Assembly: GCA_964345075.1 (NCBI GenBank)
Contig: CAYFPS010000006.1
Coordinates: 95,952 to 159,951 of the forward strand
Direction of reading: 5' to 3'
Source: CAYFPS01 sp964345075
Lineage (GTDB): Bacteria > CAIWAD01
Length of the DNA stretch: 64,000 bases
Positions within the stretch are counted from its first letter, which is position 1; the number at the start of each line of letters is the position of its first letter. The notes under the pieces are model-generated. The model ran no database searches. It was not told the origin of the DNA and worked only from the letters and a program-made list of their open reading frames with translations. Shown here one piece after another: positions 17,665 through 27,656 of the stretch. Position numbers and translations under genes: made by a program.

Positions 17665-18627
17665 ATGAGCAACGCGAAGGGCAGGCTGATCCTGATGGGA
17701 AGCCCCGAATTCGCGCTGCCCACCTTCAAGCGTCTGCTTGATGACGGGCACGAGGTCTTGTGTGTCCTAAGTCAGCCGGACAGACCAGCCGGTCGCGGGC
17801 GCAAAACCAGACCAACGGCGGTTGCCGCCTGGGCGCGTGAAGCGGGCCTTGCGGTTCTTACGCCCGAAAAGCTGCGCGACGCCAGCCTGCGTGAAGAGCT
17901 CGCCGCCCTAAGGGCCGACCTCTTTGTGGTGGTGGCCTACCGGATTCTCCCCCCCCGCATGATCGCCCTGCCGCGGCTGGGTGCCGTCAACCTGCACGGC
18001 AGTCTGCTGCCGGCCTATCGTGGTGCAGCGCCCATTCAGCGCGCACTGATGGATGGTGTATCACAGACGGGGCTGACAACCTTTCTGATTGAAAAGGGTG
18101 TGGACACGGGGCGAATTCTAATGCAGGAAACGATGCCGGTCGGCCCGAATGAAAATCTGGGACACTTGCACGATCGCATGATGACGGTCGGTGCGGAGCT
18201 GATGTCCTCCACCGTCAGGGGATTGCTGGACGGAGCGCTTGTATCACGCGAACAGGATGATGCCAGCAGTTCACCGGCTCCCAAGTTGTCCATTCAGGAC
18301 CGGGCGCTGGATCCTGCTCGTAATGCACAGAGCCTGCACAACACGGTCCGGGGCTTGAGCCCCTTTCCGGCAGCCCTGATTGAGCTGCGCGGGCAGCCCT
18401 GCAAGCTGCTTGCGACGCGCGTGATTGACAAAGACAGGCCGGGCGAACCGGGCCGATTGATACGGGATGGCAAGCGCCTGCTGATGGAATGCGGTCAGGG
18501 GCTGCTTGAATTGCTGGAATGGGCACCGTCGGGCCGCAGGGCCATGGCCGTGCGCGACTGGCTTAACGGAACAGAAGTCGAAGCTGGCGAGCGGCTTTGC
18601 TTGCCAAAACTGGGAGACGTGGAATGA
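17665..18627 (+). CDS. fmt: Methionyl-tRNA formyltransferase
   Basis: Formylates initiator Met-tRNA using 10-formyl-THF. 320 residues. The N-terminal Rossmann-like domain has LMGSPEFALPTF and SQPDRPAGRG. The catalytic motif is NLHGSLLPAYRGAAPIQ, with the expected Asn-His and, later, VDTG near residue 147. The C-terminal domain starts near residue 205. The def-fmt pairing is the common bacterial arrangement. A folD gene at 37.8 kb supplies the same one-carbon pool. Two copies of the dispersed octamer fall in this gene (18057, 18240). Confidence 0.95.
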   Translation: MSNAKGRLILMGSPEFALPTFKRLLDDGHEVLCVLSQPDRPAGRGRKTRPTAVAAWAREAGLAVLTPEKLRDASLREELAALRADLFVVVAYRILPPRMIALPRLGAVNLHGSLLPAYRGAAPIQRALMDGVSQTGLTTFLIEKGVDTGRILMQETMPVGPNENLGHLHDRMMTVGAELMSSTVRGLLDGALVSREQDDASSSPAPKLSIQDRALDPARNAQSLHNTVRGLSPFPAALIELRGQPCKLLATRVIDKDRPGEPGRLIRDGKRLLMECGQGLLELLEWAPSGRRAMAVRDWLNGTEVEAGERLCLPKLGDVE

Positions 18628-19412
18628 AATCACTGCTGACCCTTGCTCTGCTGGCCACCAGCGCCCTGCCCGCTTTTGCCGGCGCACTGGACGACCTGCT
18701 TTCCGATATCGCGGAAGATCAGCTGAAGGAATATGCGAGTCCATTTGCCGACGCGACAACGCTCGTTACAGGCAGCGGCGTGTATCACAACGGTCGCGCC
18801 AAGGGTCTGGCCGGACTGGATGTGGGCCTGAAGATAGTCACCGTGCCCTTCAGTAGTGGCGACAGCCCGGCGGGCAGCATGCTGGACAGCAATGGCGGCA
18901 CGGACGCCAGCGGAATTGGCCTTCCCGTGCTCGTTGCCAACAAGGGCCTGTTCAAGGGCTTCCAGGTGGGTGCGCGTTTCTCCCAACTGGAATTCAACGA
19001 GGATATCGGCGATCTGGGCCTGCTGGGCGCTTCGGTCCGTTTCGAGCTGACCGAACTGCTGCCCCTTTCGCTGGTGCTGCCGCGCATCAGTGTGCAGGCG
19101 GACTGGTCGAAACTGGAGATCGGTGATACAATTGAAAACACGACCACCGGTGTAGATCTGATCGTCTCCAAGTCCTTTGCCATCATCGAACCCTATGCGG
19201 GTGTCAGCATGCTTAAGGGCACTACCAAGTTCGACTACACCTACGAAGAGGCTGGCTTCTCGGCCAAGGTCAGTTCGGAGCTGGACAGCGACATGACCCG
19301 GCTGGCTGCTGGCCTGAACTTCACGCCCTTTCCGCTCTTGAAACTCAATGCCGAGTACGGCATCAGCGATTACAACACCTTCACGGTTGGACTGCTCTTC
19401 AACCTTTTCTAG
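18624..19412 (+). CDS. DUF6588-like outer-membrane beta-barrel
   Basis: 262-residue exported protein. The signal peptide MKSLLTLALLATSALPAFA is cleaved after Ala19. The mature part alternates amphipathic strands and ends LFNLF, with the terminal Phe typical of barrels. The pattern (DLLSDIAEDQLKEYASPFAD, then FKGFQVGARFSQL, and a stretch about an outer-membrane protein of unknown function) recalls DUF6588. The ATG overlaps the fmt stop. The product is expected in the outer membrane; no function is known. Confidence 0.6.
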   Translation: MKSLLTLALLATSALPAFAGALDDLLSDIAEDQLKEYASPFADATTLVTGSGVYHNGRAKGLAGLDVGLKIVTVPFSSGDSPAGSMLDSNGGTDASGIGLPVLVANKGLFKGFQVGARFSQLEFNEDIGDLGLLGASVRFELTELLPLSLVLPRISVQADWSKLEIGDTIENTTTGVDLIVSKSFAIIEPYAGVSMLKGTTKFDYTYEEAGFSAKVSSELDSDMTRLAAGLNFTPFPLLKLNAEYGISDYNTFTVGLLFNLF

Positions 19413-19420
19413 GAGCCCGC

Positions 19421-20584
19421 TTGCAACAGGTTCTGCTGCTGGGAAGCACCGGATCCATCGGTGAAAATGCGCTTCGAGTGATGGCCCATCACCCGGAGCG
19501 TTTCCGCGTCTGTGGCCTGAGCGCCCGCAGTCGCTGGGAACGGCTGGTGGAGCAGGCCCTTCATTTGAAACCTGATTTTGTGCATGTGGATGAAGCGCAT
19601 GCCGGTCATGTATCACAGGCTTTGTCCGGCAGTGGAATCGAAGTGCTTTCCGGCAGACAGGCGCTGGTTGATTGTCCGGCGCGCGACGAAGTGGACACGC
19701 TGCTTCTGGCCGTCGTGGGTACGGCAGGTCTGGAGCCCCTCCTGAAGGCCATTCGCTGCGGGCGGCGGGTTTGTTTTGCCAACAAGGAGCCGCTGGTCAC
19801 CGCTGGCGAGCTGCTGATGGCCGAGTCCCGCCACCATGGCGTGCCGCTGATTCCTGTGGACAGTGAGCATTCAGCCATCCTGCAGTGCATTCAGGGTGAA
19901 GATTCCCGTGATCTGTCCCGCATTATTCTGACCGCTTCGGGCGGGCCTTTTCGGGCGAGCAGCCTGGAGGAATTTCAGGCCGCCGAGCTCAAGGATGCAC
20001 TCAAGCACCCCACCTGGGACATGGGCGCCAAGATCACGGTGGATTCGGCGACCATGATGAACAAGGCCCTTGAGGTGATCGAGGCCGCGCATCTCTACGA
20101 GCTGCCCGAAGAGCAGATTGATGTGCTGATTCATCCGCAGTCCATCATTCACTCCATGGTCCAGTTCAAGGATGGCAGCGTCAAGGCCCAATTGGGCATT
20201 CCGGATATGCGGATTCCCATTCTCTATGCACTGGCCTGGCCGCGGCATCTTGAATCGAATGTGCCGGCTCCAGACTGGACCACGCTTGGTCAGCTGGATT
20301 TCATGGAGGCGGACACAAAAAAGTTCCGCGCTCTGGATTTTGCCCGTGAAGCCATGCGCAAGGGTTCGGGTTATGGCTGCGTGATGAACGCGGCCAACGA
20401 AGTGGCCGTGGAGGCTTTCCTTGGCGGGAAAATCCGCTTTTCCGCCATCTATCAGGTGGTGGAGCACGCCATGAATACTTATTCGGGCGGTGATACATCG
20501 CTGGAAGATCTGATCGAGCGTGATCAACATACACGTCTGGAGTACAACAGACTGCTGGAGAAAGGTATCTTCGCTTCATGCTGA
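19421..20584 (+). CDS. dxr: 1-deoxy-D-xylulose 5-phosphate reductoisomerase
   Basis: Second enzyme of the MEP isoprenoid pathway, NADPH-dependent. 387 residues. The nucleotide motif GSTGSIGENALRV is at the N-terminus, then ANKEPLVTAGELL, PVDSEHSAI, TASGGPFR and HPTWDMGAKITVDSATMMNK for substrate and metal binding. The start is TTG 19421 with AGGAG 5 bp upstream; no ATG fits the family N-terminus. It overlaps rseP by 7 bp, the widespread dxr-rseP pairing. Confidence 0.95.
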   Translation: MQQVLLLGSTGSIGENALRVMAHHPERFRVCGLSARSRWERLVEQALHLKPDFVHVDEAHAGHVSQALSGSGIEVLSGRQALVDCPARDEVDTLLLAVVGTAGLEPLLKAIRCGRRVCFANKEPLVTAGELLMAESRHHGVPLIPVDSEHSAILQCIQGEDSRDLSRIILTASGGPFRASSLEEFQAAELKDALKHPTWDMGAKITVDSATMMNKALEVIEAAHLYELPEEQIDVLIHPQSIIHSMVQFKDGSVKAQLGIPDMRIPILYALAWPRHLESNVPAPDWTTLGQLDFMEADTKKFRALDFAREAMRKGSGYGCVMNAANEVAVEAFLGGKIRFSAIYQVVEHAMNTYSGGDTSLEDLIERDQHTRLEYNRLLEKGIFASC

Positions 20585-21675
20585 CTACTCTTTTGTCCTT
20601 CATTGTCGTCATCGGCGTCATCATTCTGGTTCACGAACTGGGGCACTTTGTTGCGGCCCGTTCCTGCGGAATCCGCGTCAAGGTTTTCTCAATCGGCTTT
20701 GGACCGACCATCACCAGCTGGATCAAGGGCGATACCGAGTATCGCCTGGCCTGGATTCCGCTGGGTGGCTATGTGCAGATGGCAGGCATGATCGACGAAA
20801 GCCTCGTTTCGGAAGATGCGATCACCGGTGCGCCGGACGAGTTCATGTCCAAGAACACCCTGCAGAAAGCTTTTGTGATCAGTGCCGGCGTCATCATGAA
20901 CATGCTGCTGGCCTTTGTGATCTATGTCCTGCTGGCCTGGATCTGGGGTGCCGCCAATCCTTCAAACGAGGCCGTCATCGGTGGCCGTGCTGAAGGCATG
21001 CCGGCGGCGCTTGCCGGAATTGAGGCGGGTGACCGGATTTTCAGTGTAGCAGGCGAAGCCGTCCACAGTTGGGAAGAGCTTGCTGGCGCCATTCACCAGT
21101 ACCCAGAGCAGAAGGTTGAGCTGGGCTACCTGCGCGGCGCGGACAGCTTGTTTGTATCACTGATACCAACTGTTGGTGTACTGCCGGAGAAGGGTAAGGT
21201 TGGCCTGATCGGCATCGAACCCGAGTACGAGATTCAGGCGGTTGGTCCTTTTGAGGGCATTTTGCTGGGCGCCCAGAAGACCTGGATGGTCACGCAGATG
21301 GCCGCGCAGACGATCACAAGCCTGATTACGGCTGAAGCCGGCCTGAAAGATCTGGGCGGCCCGATCATGATCGCCCAGATGAGTGGTGAAAGCGCACGCA
21401 GCGGTGTGATGAGCTTCATGGCCTTTATCGCCTTCATTTCCATCAACATCGGCTTCCTCAACATTCTTCCCATTCCCGTGCTGGACGGTGGACACCTCGT
21501 ATACATTCTGATCGAGGCCGTGATACGTCGTCCGATTGCGCCAAAGGTCAAGCTCTGGATTCAGCAGGCCGGTATGGTGCTGATCCTGCTGCTGATGCTG
21601 ATCGTCATGAAGAACGACATTCAGCGCATCATTACGGGCAGTCCCGACACCACTGAAGAGCAGGTTGAACCTTGA
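20578..21675 (+). CDS. rseP: RIP zinc metalloprotease RseP
   Basis: Site-2 intramembrane protease that cleaves membrane-embedded anti-sigma factors and signal peptides. The zinc site HELGH is at residues 19-23 in the first membrane helix. The third zinc ligand lies in PIPVLDGGHLVYIL near residue 303. There is a single PDZ domain at about residues 125-205 (AEGMPAALAGIEAGDRI); E. coli RseP has two and is about 85 residues longer. Four hydrophobic segments are visible. Translationally coupled to dxr and to the next gene. Confidence 0.93.
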   Translation: MLTTLLSFIVVIGVIILVHELGHFVAARSCGIRVKVFSIGFGPTITSWIKGDTEYRLAWIPLGGYVQMAGMIDESLVSEDAITGAPDEFMSKNTLQKAFVISAGVIMNMLLAFVIYVLLAWIWGAANPSNEAVIGGRAEGMPAALAGIEAGDRIFSVAGEAVHSWEELAGAIHQYPEQKVELGYLRGADSLFVSLIPTVGVLPEKGKVGLIGIEPEYEIQAVGPFEGILLGAQKTWMVTQMAAQTITSLITAEAGLKDLGGPIMIAQMSGESARSGVMSFMAFIAFISINIGFLNILPIPVLDGGHLVYILIEAVIRRPIAPKVKLWIQQAGMVLILLLMLIVMKNDIQRIITGSPDTTEEQVEP

Positions 21676-23063
21676 TCAAGACGCTCCTGTTGCTGTTTCC
21701 GCTGCTGAGCATGGCTGCCGGAATCACGCACGGGCCGAAGGATGAAGAAAAGTCCGGCCGGTTCTTTCTGGAAGGCGCACTGAAGGAAATGAACGGCGAG
21801 CGCGAGCTTGCCCTTGAATTCTACAGCCGCAGCCTGAGTGCCGACAGCAGCTGCCTTTCCTGCGCCAATGCCGTTTTTGAACTTGCCTTCACACAGGGCC
21901 GCCGCGCTTTGCTTATGGCCAGTGGCCATCAGATTGTTCTTGAATCACCTGATTCCCCCAACGCCCGAGCCTACATGGCAATCCTTTTGCAGCTGAACGA
22001 GCTGGACGAGTTCGACCAGCTGCTGGCGGCCAGTCCGGACAGTCTCTATCTGGTGCATCGATTGGGGCGCAGCTGGGACAAGCGGGAAATGCCCCGGCTG
22101 CGGCATTACCTGAATCAGGCCCTTGGACTGGATGCCGATGCCTTCAGGCAGTTAGGTGGATCGGGCGAGGCCTTAAGGCCCCTTTTGCGGCATCTGGCCA
22201 GAGAGGCTGCGCTGCCATTTGATTTGCAAAGTGCATTGGATCAGTCGCCCTGGATTCATAGCACCCTCAACGGCCAGCTGCTTCTGGCGGAGATTGCCCT
22301 CGATCGTCGTGATACATCGGCGCTGGGGGCCGCTGTTGCAGTCTGTCTTGAACTGGACAGTTTGAACATCGATGCCCGCGTGATACTGGGACACGGGCTG
22401 CTGCTGGAAGATCGCCCGGAGGAAGTGCTTGCCCTTTGCCTGGAAGGCCTGGCGATTGATCCACAGCGAATGGAATTGTTGGAAATGGCTGCCTGGGCAG
22501 GCGAGCGGCTGGATCGTCTCGACCTTAGTGACGAAATGCTGATGACCATGGCAGCGCTCATGCCACAGGATGAGAACATCTGGCTGACCTGGTCGGCTTT
22601 TTGTGATCGGCATGGAATGAAGGCGCGTTCGGTCGAAGTCCTTTCGGAGGCCTATCGCATTTTTGGCGAAGCGGCCAGTCCGACACTCAAGAACAATCTG
22701 GCCTATTCCCAGGCCAACGCCGAGATGGTTGATGATCATGCACGGCTCGATCAAGCTCTTAGACTGGCTGAAGAAGCCGTGAGCGCTGAGCCGGGCAATC
22801 CTGCCTTTCGTGATACACTGGGCTGGATATATCATTTGCGTGGACGCTACTCGGAGGCGGAGGTTGAATACCTGAAAGCCTACGATCTATTCATGGGAGA
22901 TCCGGATCCCGAACTGCTGGAACACCTTGGTGAATTGCGCTTTCTTCAGGGCGACCTGAAGGCAGCCATGGCCTGGTGGGAAAGCTCGCTTGAAAAGAAT
23001 CCGGAAAACGAGCGACTTCGCTTGAAGTTGCAGATCTATCAACCCGAATTCGGGGGGGAATAA
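21672..23063 (+). CDS. Exported TPR-repeat protein
   Basis: 463-residue protein with a hydrophobic N-terminus (TLLLLFPLLSMAAG) that looks like a signal peptide, followed by repeated helical pairs. Clear TPR units include LEGALKEMNGERELALEFYSRS, GWIYHLRGRYSEAEVEYLKA and GELRFLQGDLKAAMAWWESS. It probably acts as a periplasmic or envelope scaffold, but nothing identifies a partner. The TTG start overlaps the rseP stop. Two octamer copies (22309, 22810) lie in it. Confidence 0.7.
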   Translation: MIKTLLLLFPLLSMAAGITHGPKDEEKSGRFFLEGALKEMNGERELALEFYSRSLSADSSCLSCANAVFELAFTQGRRALLMASGHQIVLESPDSPNARAYMAILLQLNELDEFDQLLAASPDSLYLVHRLGRSWDKREMPRLRHYLNQALGLDADAFRQLGGSGEALRPLLRHLAREAALPFDLQSALDQSPWIHSTLNGQLLLAEIALDRRDTSALGAAVAVCLELDSLNIDARVILGHGLLLEDRPEEVLALCLEGLAIDPQRMELLEMAAWAGERLDRLDLSDEMLMTMAALMPQDENIWLTWSAFCDRHGMKARSVEVLSEAYRIFGEAASPTLKNNLAYSQANAEMVDDHARLDQALRLAEEAVSAEPGNPAFRDTLGWIYHLRGRYSEAEVEYLKAYDLFMGDPDPELLEHLGELRFLQGDLKAAMAWWESSLEKNPENERLRLKLQIYQPEFGGE

Positions 23064-23064
23064 G

Positions 23065-24417
23065 ATGCCCGCATTATCACGTGATCAGATCAATCGCATC
23101 ATGGACAGGGTGCTGGGGCAGCTGGGCGATTGCACGCAGGCCGAGCTTCAGCTATCGTCCCAGAAAAAAGCGCTCTCGCGTTTTTCCAGTAACGAGATTC
23201 AGCAGAACCTGGCCCAGCAGGCTTTGGACTTGCGCCTGATGCTGGCAGACAGCAAGGGTCGTCAGGGAATTGCTTCCGGTAACCGCGCGGATGAGGCCGG
23301 ACTGGATGCGCTGGTGGCAACAGCCAGAAACATCGCCTCCTTTCAGAAACCGGCCAGTGACTTGATGCCTCAGCTGGCGTCCTGTGATACACCGGAGCGT
23401 GATCTGCTGGACGAGGCTACAGCCCAGTGGGGTCCGGAGGAGAAAGCACAGGCTTTGGCCGGTACTTTCGAACTCGCCCGTGAAAAACAGCTGGAAGCCA
23501 GCGGCATTCTGGAAAGTGGCTGGGCACAGTTTTCGCTGGTCAACAGTGCCGGCCTGCGCTGCCACTACAAGACCAGTTCCGCCTCTTTTTCAACGACCAT
23601 GAGCGGCCAGGATGTCAGTGGCTGGTCGGAAGGTCGGGCATCCCGACACACGGATCTGGATGTGGCGGCCTTGTCACACGAAGCGCGCGAGATTGCCCTC
23701 AAGGCTGTCAATCCGGAAAGTGCAGAGCCCGGCGCCTGGACAGTTCTTTTGCCTCCTGCTGCTGTCGCGGATCTGGTGATGTTTCTCAACTGGATGGGCT
23801 TTGGCGCACAGGATTATCTGGCCGGTACAAGTCCACTGGCTGGCAAGGCGGGGCAGAAGCTCTTCTCGGATCTGCTTTGTATCACGGATGACTGCAATCA
23901 TCCACTGGCCGCCGGTATTCCCTTTGATGATGAAGGTGTATCACGGCAGAAGGTCAATCTGATTGACCGCGGCACCTTCCTCGGGCCGGTCTATGACAGA
24001 CTGACCGCCAAGGAAGCAGGCAAGGCGAGCACGGGACACGGCTTCTCGCGCCCGAACCCCCATGGCCCCTTCCCGGGCAATCTGGTTGTGTCACCCGGCA
24101 CGGCCAGCATGCAGGAGCTGATTGCGGGCACAGAGCGCGGCCTGCTTGTAACACACCTGCATTACACAAACGTGCAGAATCCGCAGGACCTTACCCTGAC
24201 CGGCATGACCCGTGATGGTCTGTTCCTGGTGGAAAAGGGTGAAATTGTCAGACCCGTTCGCAACATGCGCTTCACCGAAAGCCTGCTGAAGGCCTTTGCC
24301 AACATTGAAGCGGTATCCAGCGACCAGCAGCTTCATGGTGGCTTCTTCGGCGGGGGCTTTGTGCTCCCCGGCATGAAGATCAACGATTTCCACTTTACCA
24401 GCAGCAGCAGTTTCTAA
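23065..24417 (+). CDS. tldE: TldE/PmbA-like metalloprotease subunit
   Basis: 450-residue member of the TldD/PmbA family, the non-metal-binding subunit that partners TldD in the peptidase which degrades unfolded small proteins and matures microcins or other peptides. It lacks an HExxxH motif, as expected for TldE. Recognisable parts are the N-terminal helix-strand region (AELQLSSQKKALSRFSSNEI) and C-terminal GLLVTHLHYTNVQNPQDLTLTGM-like barrel strands, here seen as LLVTHLHYTN and DGLFLVEKGEIV. It lies 11 bp before tldD. Three octamer copies are inside. Confidence 0.88.
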   Translation: MPALSRDQINRIMDRVLGQLGDCTQAELQLSSQKKALSRFSSNEIQQNLAQQALDLRLMLADSKGRQGIASGNRADEAGLDALVATARNIASFQKPASDLMPQLASCDTPERDLLDEATAQWGPEEKAQALAGTFELAREKQLEASGILESGWAQFSLVNSAGLRCHYKTSSASFSTTMSGQDVSGWSEGRASRHTDLDVAALSHEAREIALKAVNPESAEPGAWTVLLPPAAVADLVMFLNWMGFGAQDYLAGTSPLAGKAGQKLFSDLLCITDDCNHPLAAGIPFDDEGVSRQKVNLIDRGTFLGPVYDRLTAKEAGKASTGHGFSRPNPHGPFPGNLVVSPGTASMQELIAGTERGLLVTHLHYTNVQNPQDLTLTGMTRDGLFLVEKGEIVRPVRNMRFTESLLKAFANIEAVSSDQQLHGGFFGGGFVLPGMKINDFHFTSSSSF

Positions 24418-24428
24418 GGGGGCCGGAA

Positions 24429-25868
24429 ATGAAACAACTACTCGAACTGGCTCTGGACGCTGCCCGGCATGCTGGAGCCGATTATGCCGACATTCGCATC
24501 ATCAATCTGCGTCGCCAGCGGCTGAATACGCGAAACGGTGCACTTTCCAACTTGAGTGATGAAGACACCCTGGGCTTTGGCATTCGTGTGCTGGCCGGTG
24601 GTGCCTGGGGCTTTTCGTCTTCCAGCCTTTTGCTGGCAGATGAGCTGAAAGCTAAGGCAGCAGAAGCGGTGAAGATTGCCCGTGCCAGCGCCAGCCTGAA
24701 CCGTGAAAAAGTGCGACTGGCTCCGGAAAAGCCCTGGCGTGATTTCTGGCAGACCCCGATTCAGCTGGATCCTTTCAAGGTCAGTCTGGAAGACAAACTG
24801 GCTCTGCTGCTTGAGTGTGATACAATCCTGCGCGCCGACAAGCGCATCGTGGAAGCCGTCGCTTCGCTGAGTTTCCAGCGGGAGCATCAGCACTATGCCT
24901 CAACCGAAGGCGCCATGATCGAGCAGATCCTGATCCGCTCCGGCGCTGGCTACACGGCCACGGCGCTGGAAAATGGCGAGCTGCAGAGCCGCAGCTATCC
25001 CATGTCACACGGCGGCCAGTTCATGAGCATGGGCTGGGAGCTGATCGAAAGCATGGACCTGAAGGGCAATGCCGAGCGGGTTCGCGAAGAAGCCATCGCC
25101 CTGCTTTCCGCGCCGCAATGTCCGCAGGGCCGCATGGACCTGATCCTCAAGCCTGCCCAGATGGTGCTGCAGATTCATGAGAGTGTGGGACACGCCACGG
25201 AGCTGGATCGCGTGCTGGGCTTCGAGTCCAACTACGCGGGCACCAGTTTTGCCACCATCGACAAGCTGAAGAACTTCCGCTACGGCAGCGAGATCGTCAA
25301 TCTGGTTGCCGACGGTACGGTCCCGGGCGGGCTGGCCACGCAGGGCTACGATGATGACGGTGTGCGTCAGCAGCGCTGGCACATTGTCCAGGACGGCATC
25401 CTCTCCGGTTACATGACCAATCGCGAGCTGGCCCATGTGATTGACGAGCCAGCCAGCCGCGGCTGCAACCGGGCCGAAGGCTGGTATCATCTGCCGATCA
25501 CGCGCATCAACAATCTCTCGCTGATGCCCGGCGATCTGAGCTTCGACGAGCTGGTGGCAGGCGTCGATAACGGCGTGATCATGGATTCCAATAAGTGCTG
25601 GAGCATCGACCAGCGTCGCCTGAACTTCCAGTTCGGCTGCGAGATCGGCTGGCGAGTAGAGAAGGGACGTATCACGGGGCTGGTCAAGAACCCGACCTAC
25701 CAGAGCATGACGCCCGAATTCTGGGGCGCTTGTGACGGCGTTGCCGGACCGGATGAATGGCAGCTGGTGGGTGTAGCCAACTGCGGCAAGGGACAGCCCG
25801 GCCAGACCGCCGAGATGAGTCACGGCTCCAGCCCGACTCGCTTCCGCAACATCATGCTGGGCGTCTGA
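24429..25868 (+). CDS. tldD: TldD metalloprotease catalytic subunit
   Basis: 479-residue zinc-dependent peptidase subunit. The active site HESVGHATELD (HExxxH) is at about residue 252, followed by FESNYAGTSFA. Further conserved strands are GTVPGGLATQGYDDDGV and MTNRELAHVI. It works as a heterodimer with TldE, encoded immediately upstream. RBS AAGGGGG precedes the ATG. In E. coli the two subunits are in separate loci; here they are adjacent. Confidence 0.93.
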   Translation: MKQLLELALDAARHAGADYADIRIINLRRQRLNTRNGALSNLSDEDTLGFGIRVLAGGAWGFSSSSLLLADELKAKAAEAVKIARASASLNREKVRLAPEKPWRDFWQTPIQLDPFKVSLEDKLALLLECDTILRADKRIVEAVASLSFQREHQHYASTEGAMIEQILIRSGAGYTATALENGELQSRSYPMSHGGQFMSMGWELIESMDLKGNAERVREEAIALLSAPQCPQGRMDLILKPAQMVLQIHESVGHATELDRVLGFESNYAGTSFATIDKLKNFRYGSEIVNLVADGTVPGGLATQGYDDDGVRQQRWHIVQDGILSGYMTNRELAHVIDEPASRGCNRAEGWYHLPITRINNLSLMPGDLSFDELVAGVDNGVIMDSNKCWSIDQRRLNFQFGCEIGWRVEKGRITGLVKNPTYQSMTPEFWGACDGVAGPDEWQLVGVANCGKGQPGQTAEMSHGSSPTRFRNIMLGV

Positions 25869-25871
25869 CCC

Positions 25872-27656
25872 GTGCTGCTTGTAGACTGGTTGATTGTCGC
25901 GGCCTATCTGGCCTTTGCGCTGGGCGCCGGCGTCGTATTGAGCTCGCGCGGCGGGCGCTCCACTTCCGACTTTTTCATGGCCGGGCGCAGCCTGCCCTGG
26001 TGGGTAGTTGGCACAAGCATGGTGGCCACCACCTTTGCCGCCGATACACCTCTGGCCATCACGGAAATGGTGCGCGGACACGGCATCTGGCGCAACTGGT
26101 GGTGGTGGAACATGGCGCTGGGCGGCATGCTGGGCGTTGTCTTTTTCAGCCGTCTCTGGCGCCGGGCCGAAGTCCTGACCGACAATGAGCTGATCGAACT
26201 TCGCTACGAAGGCCGACCGGCCGCCGTGCTCAGAGCCTTCAAGGCCGGCTGGTTTGCCACCGTATACAACTTCATCGTGATGGGCTGGGTGATCAACGGC
26301 ATGAGTACCGTGATTGCTGTTCTCACCGGGCACGAGTCCACCGTGATCACCTGGAGTCTGGTGGCGATTGCGGTGGTCTATACCCTGCTTTCCGGCTTCT
26401 GGGGAGTGGTGATCACGGATCTGGTGCAGTTCCTGCTGGCCATGGCCGGATCGCTCTTTCTAGCCTGGAAAGCTGTAGACAGCCAGGGCGGGCTCAGCTC
26501 ACTTGTGGGCAAGCTGAAGGAGCTTGGCGCGGTCGATACGCTGAACATGGTTCCGCCTGTCGCCTCGCCAGCCATGGATGCAGCCTTTCTCAGTTCACCC
26601 TTTTTCACCTTTCTGAGTTTTGTGCTGCTTACCTGGTGGTCCAGTCACAACGCTGATGGTGGCGGCTACATCATTCAGCGCATGGGCGCTTGTCGCAGCG
26701 AGGCCGATGCGGAGAAGGCCACGCTCTGGTTCAACTTTGCCAATTACGCGCTGCGTGTCTGGCCCTGGGTGCTGGTCGCACTCGTTTCCATGGTGATGTT
26801 TCCGGAGATCGAGGGCGGACACAAACTGGGTTACCCAATGGTGCTGGATGCCGTGCTCGGCCCCGTCTGGAAGGGCCTGCTGGTCACCACCTTTCTGGCG
26901 GCCTTCATGAGCACCATCGACACGCATCTCAACTGGGGCGCCAGCTATGTGGTCCACGACATCTACCGCCGCTTTGTCAGGCCGGATGCCGACGAAGCGC
27001 ACTATGTGCAAGTCAGCCGTATCACAGTGCTGGTGCTGATCGCCATTGCCGCCCTGCTCAGTGGCTTCATGACCAGCATTGAAAGAGCCTGGATTTTCGT
27101 CTGGGCGATGGGGGCGGGCTCAGGCAGTGTGCTCATCCTGCGCTGGTTCTGGTGGCGGATCAACGCCTGGAGCGAACTTACCGCGCTCTTTTCTTCCATT
27201 GTGATCACCTTCGGCTTCGAGCTTGTGGCCTGGCTGCAGGCCGCGCCGGGCCAGTACATGCTTTTTGCCAGTCCGGTCAGCCTCTTTGGTGTGACACTGG
27301 GCACGGCCCTGAAAGCGCTGATCATTGTGCCGCTATCCATTGCCTGCTGGCTGACGGTCACGCTGCTGACAAAGCCGGTTTCCGACGAACATCTGCGAGT
27401 CTTTGCCAAACGCGTCAGGCCGCCCGGTAGCTGGCGGGACCTGCGTGACGGGCCATCGGATCTGTCCATGGGCCGCACCATTCTGCGCTGGACAGGCGGT
27501 ATGGCTTTTGTTTACGGCAGCACCTTTTCACTGGGCAAGCTGCTTTTGGGCAGTCCTTCCGAGTGGTTGCCGCTGGTCATTCTGGCGTTGGCCGGACTCG
27601 GTCTTTTCCTGAAGACCGCCCCGCCTGACACCGAAGCTCAAAGGAGCCCCGCATGA
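25872..27656 (+). CDS. Sodium:solute symporter (SSF/SLC5 family)
   Basis: 594-residue inner-membrane transporter with about 13-14 hydrophobic helices. The family signature begins GRSTSDFFMAGRSLPWWVVG, then TTFAADTPLAIT, typical of SSF helix 2. A Trp-rich stretch RNWWWWNM near residue 77 is notable. The substrate is not predictable. The GTG start is 3 bp after tldD. The stop overlaps the ATG of a carbonic anhydrase gene by 4 bp, so the two are translationally coupled. Confidence 0.9.
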   Translation: MLLVDWLIVAAYLAFALGAGVVLSSRGGRSTSDFFMAGRSLPWWVVGTSMVATTFAADTPLAITEMVRGHGIWRNWWWWNMALGGMLGVVFFSRLWRRAEVLTDNELIELRYEGRPAAVLRAFKAGWFATVYNFIVMGWVINGMSTVIAVLTGHESTVITWSLVAIAVVYTLLSGFWGVVITDLVQFLLAMAGSLFLAWKAVDSQGGLSSLVGKLKELGAVDTLNMVPPVASPAMDAAFLSSPFFTFLSFVLLTWWSSHNADGGGYIIQRMGACRSEADAEKATLWFNFANYALRVWPWVLVALVSMVMFPEIEGGHKLGYPMVLDAVLGPVWKGLLVTTFLAAFMSTIDTHLNWGASYVVHDIYRRFVRPDADEAHYVQVSRITVLVLIAIAALLSGFMTSIERAWIFVWAMGAGSGSVLILRWFWWRINAWSELTALFSSIVITFGFELVAWLQAAPGQYMLFASPVSLFGVTLGTALKALIIVPLSIACWLTVTLLTKPVSDEHLRVFAKRVRPPGSWRDLRDGPSDLSMGRTILRWTGGMAFVYGSTFSLGKLLLGSPSEWLPLVILALAGLGLFLKTAPPDTEAQRSPA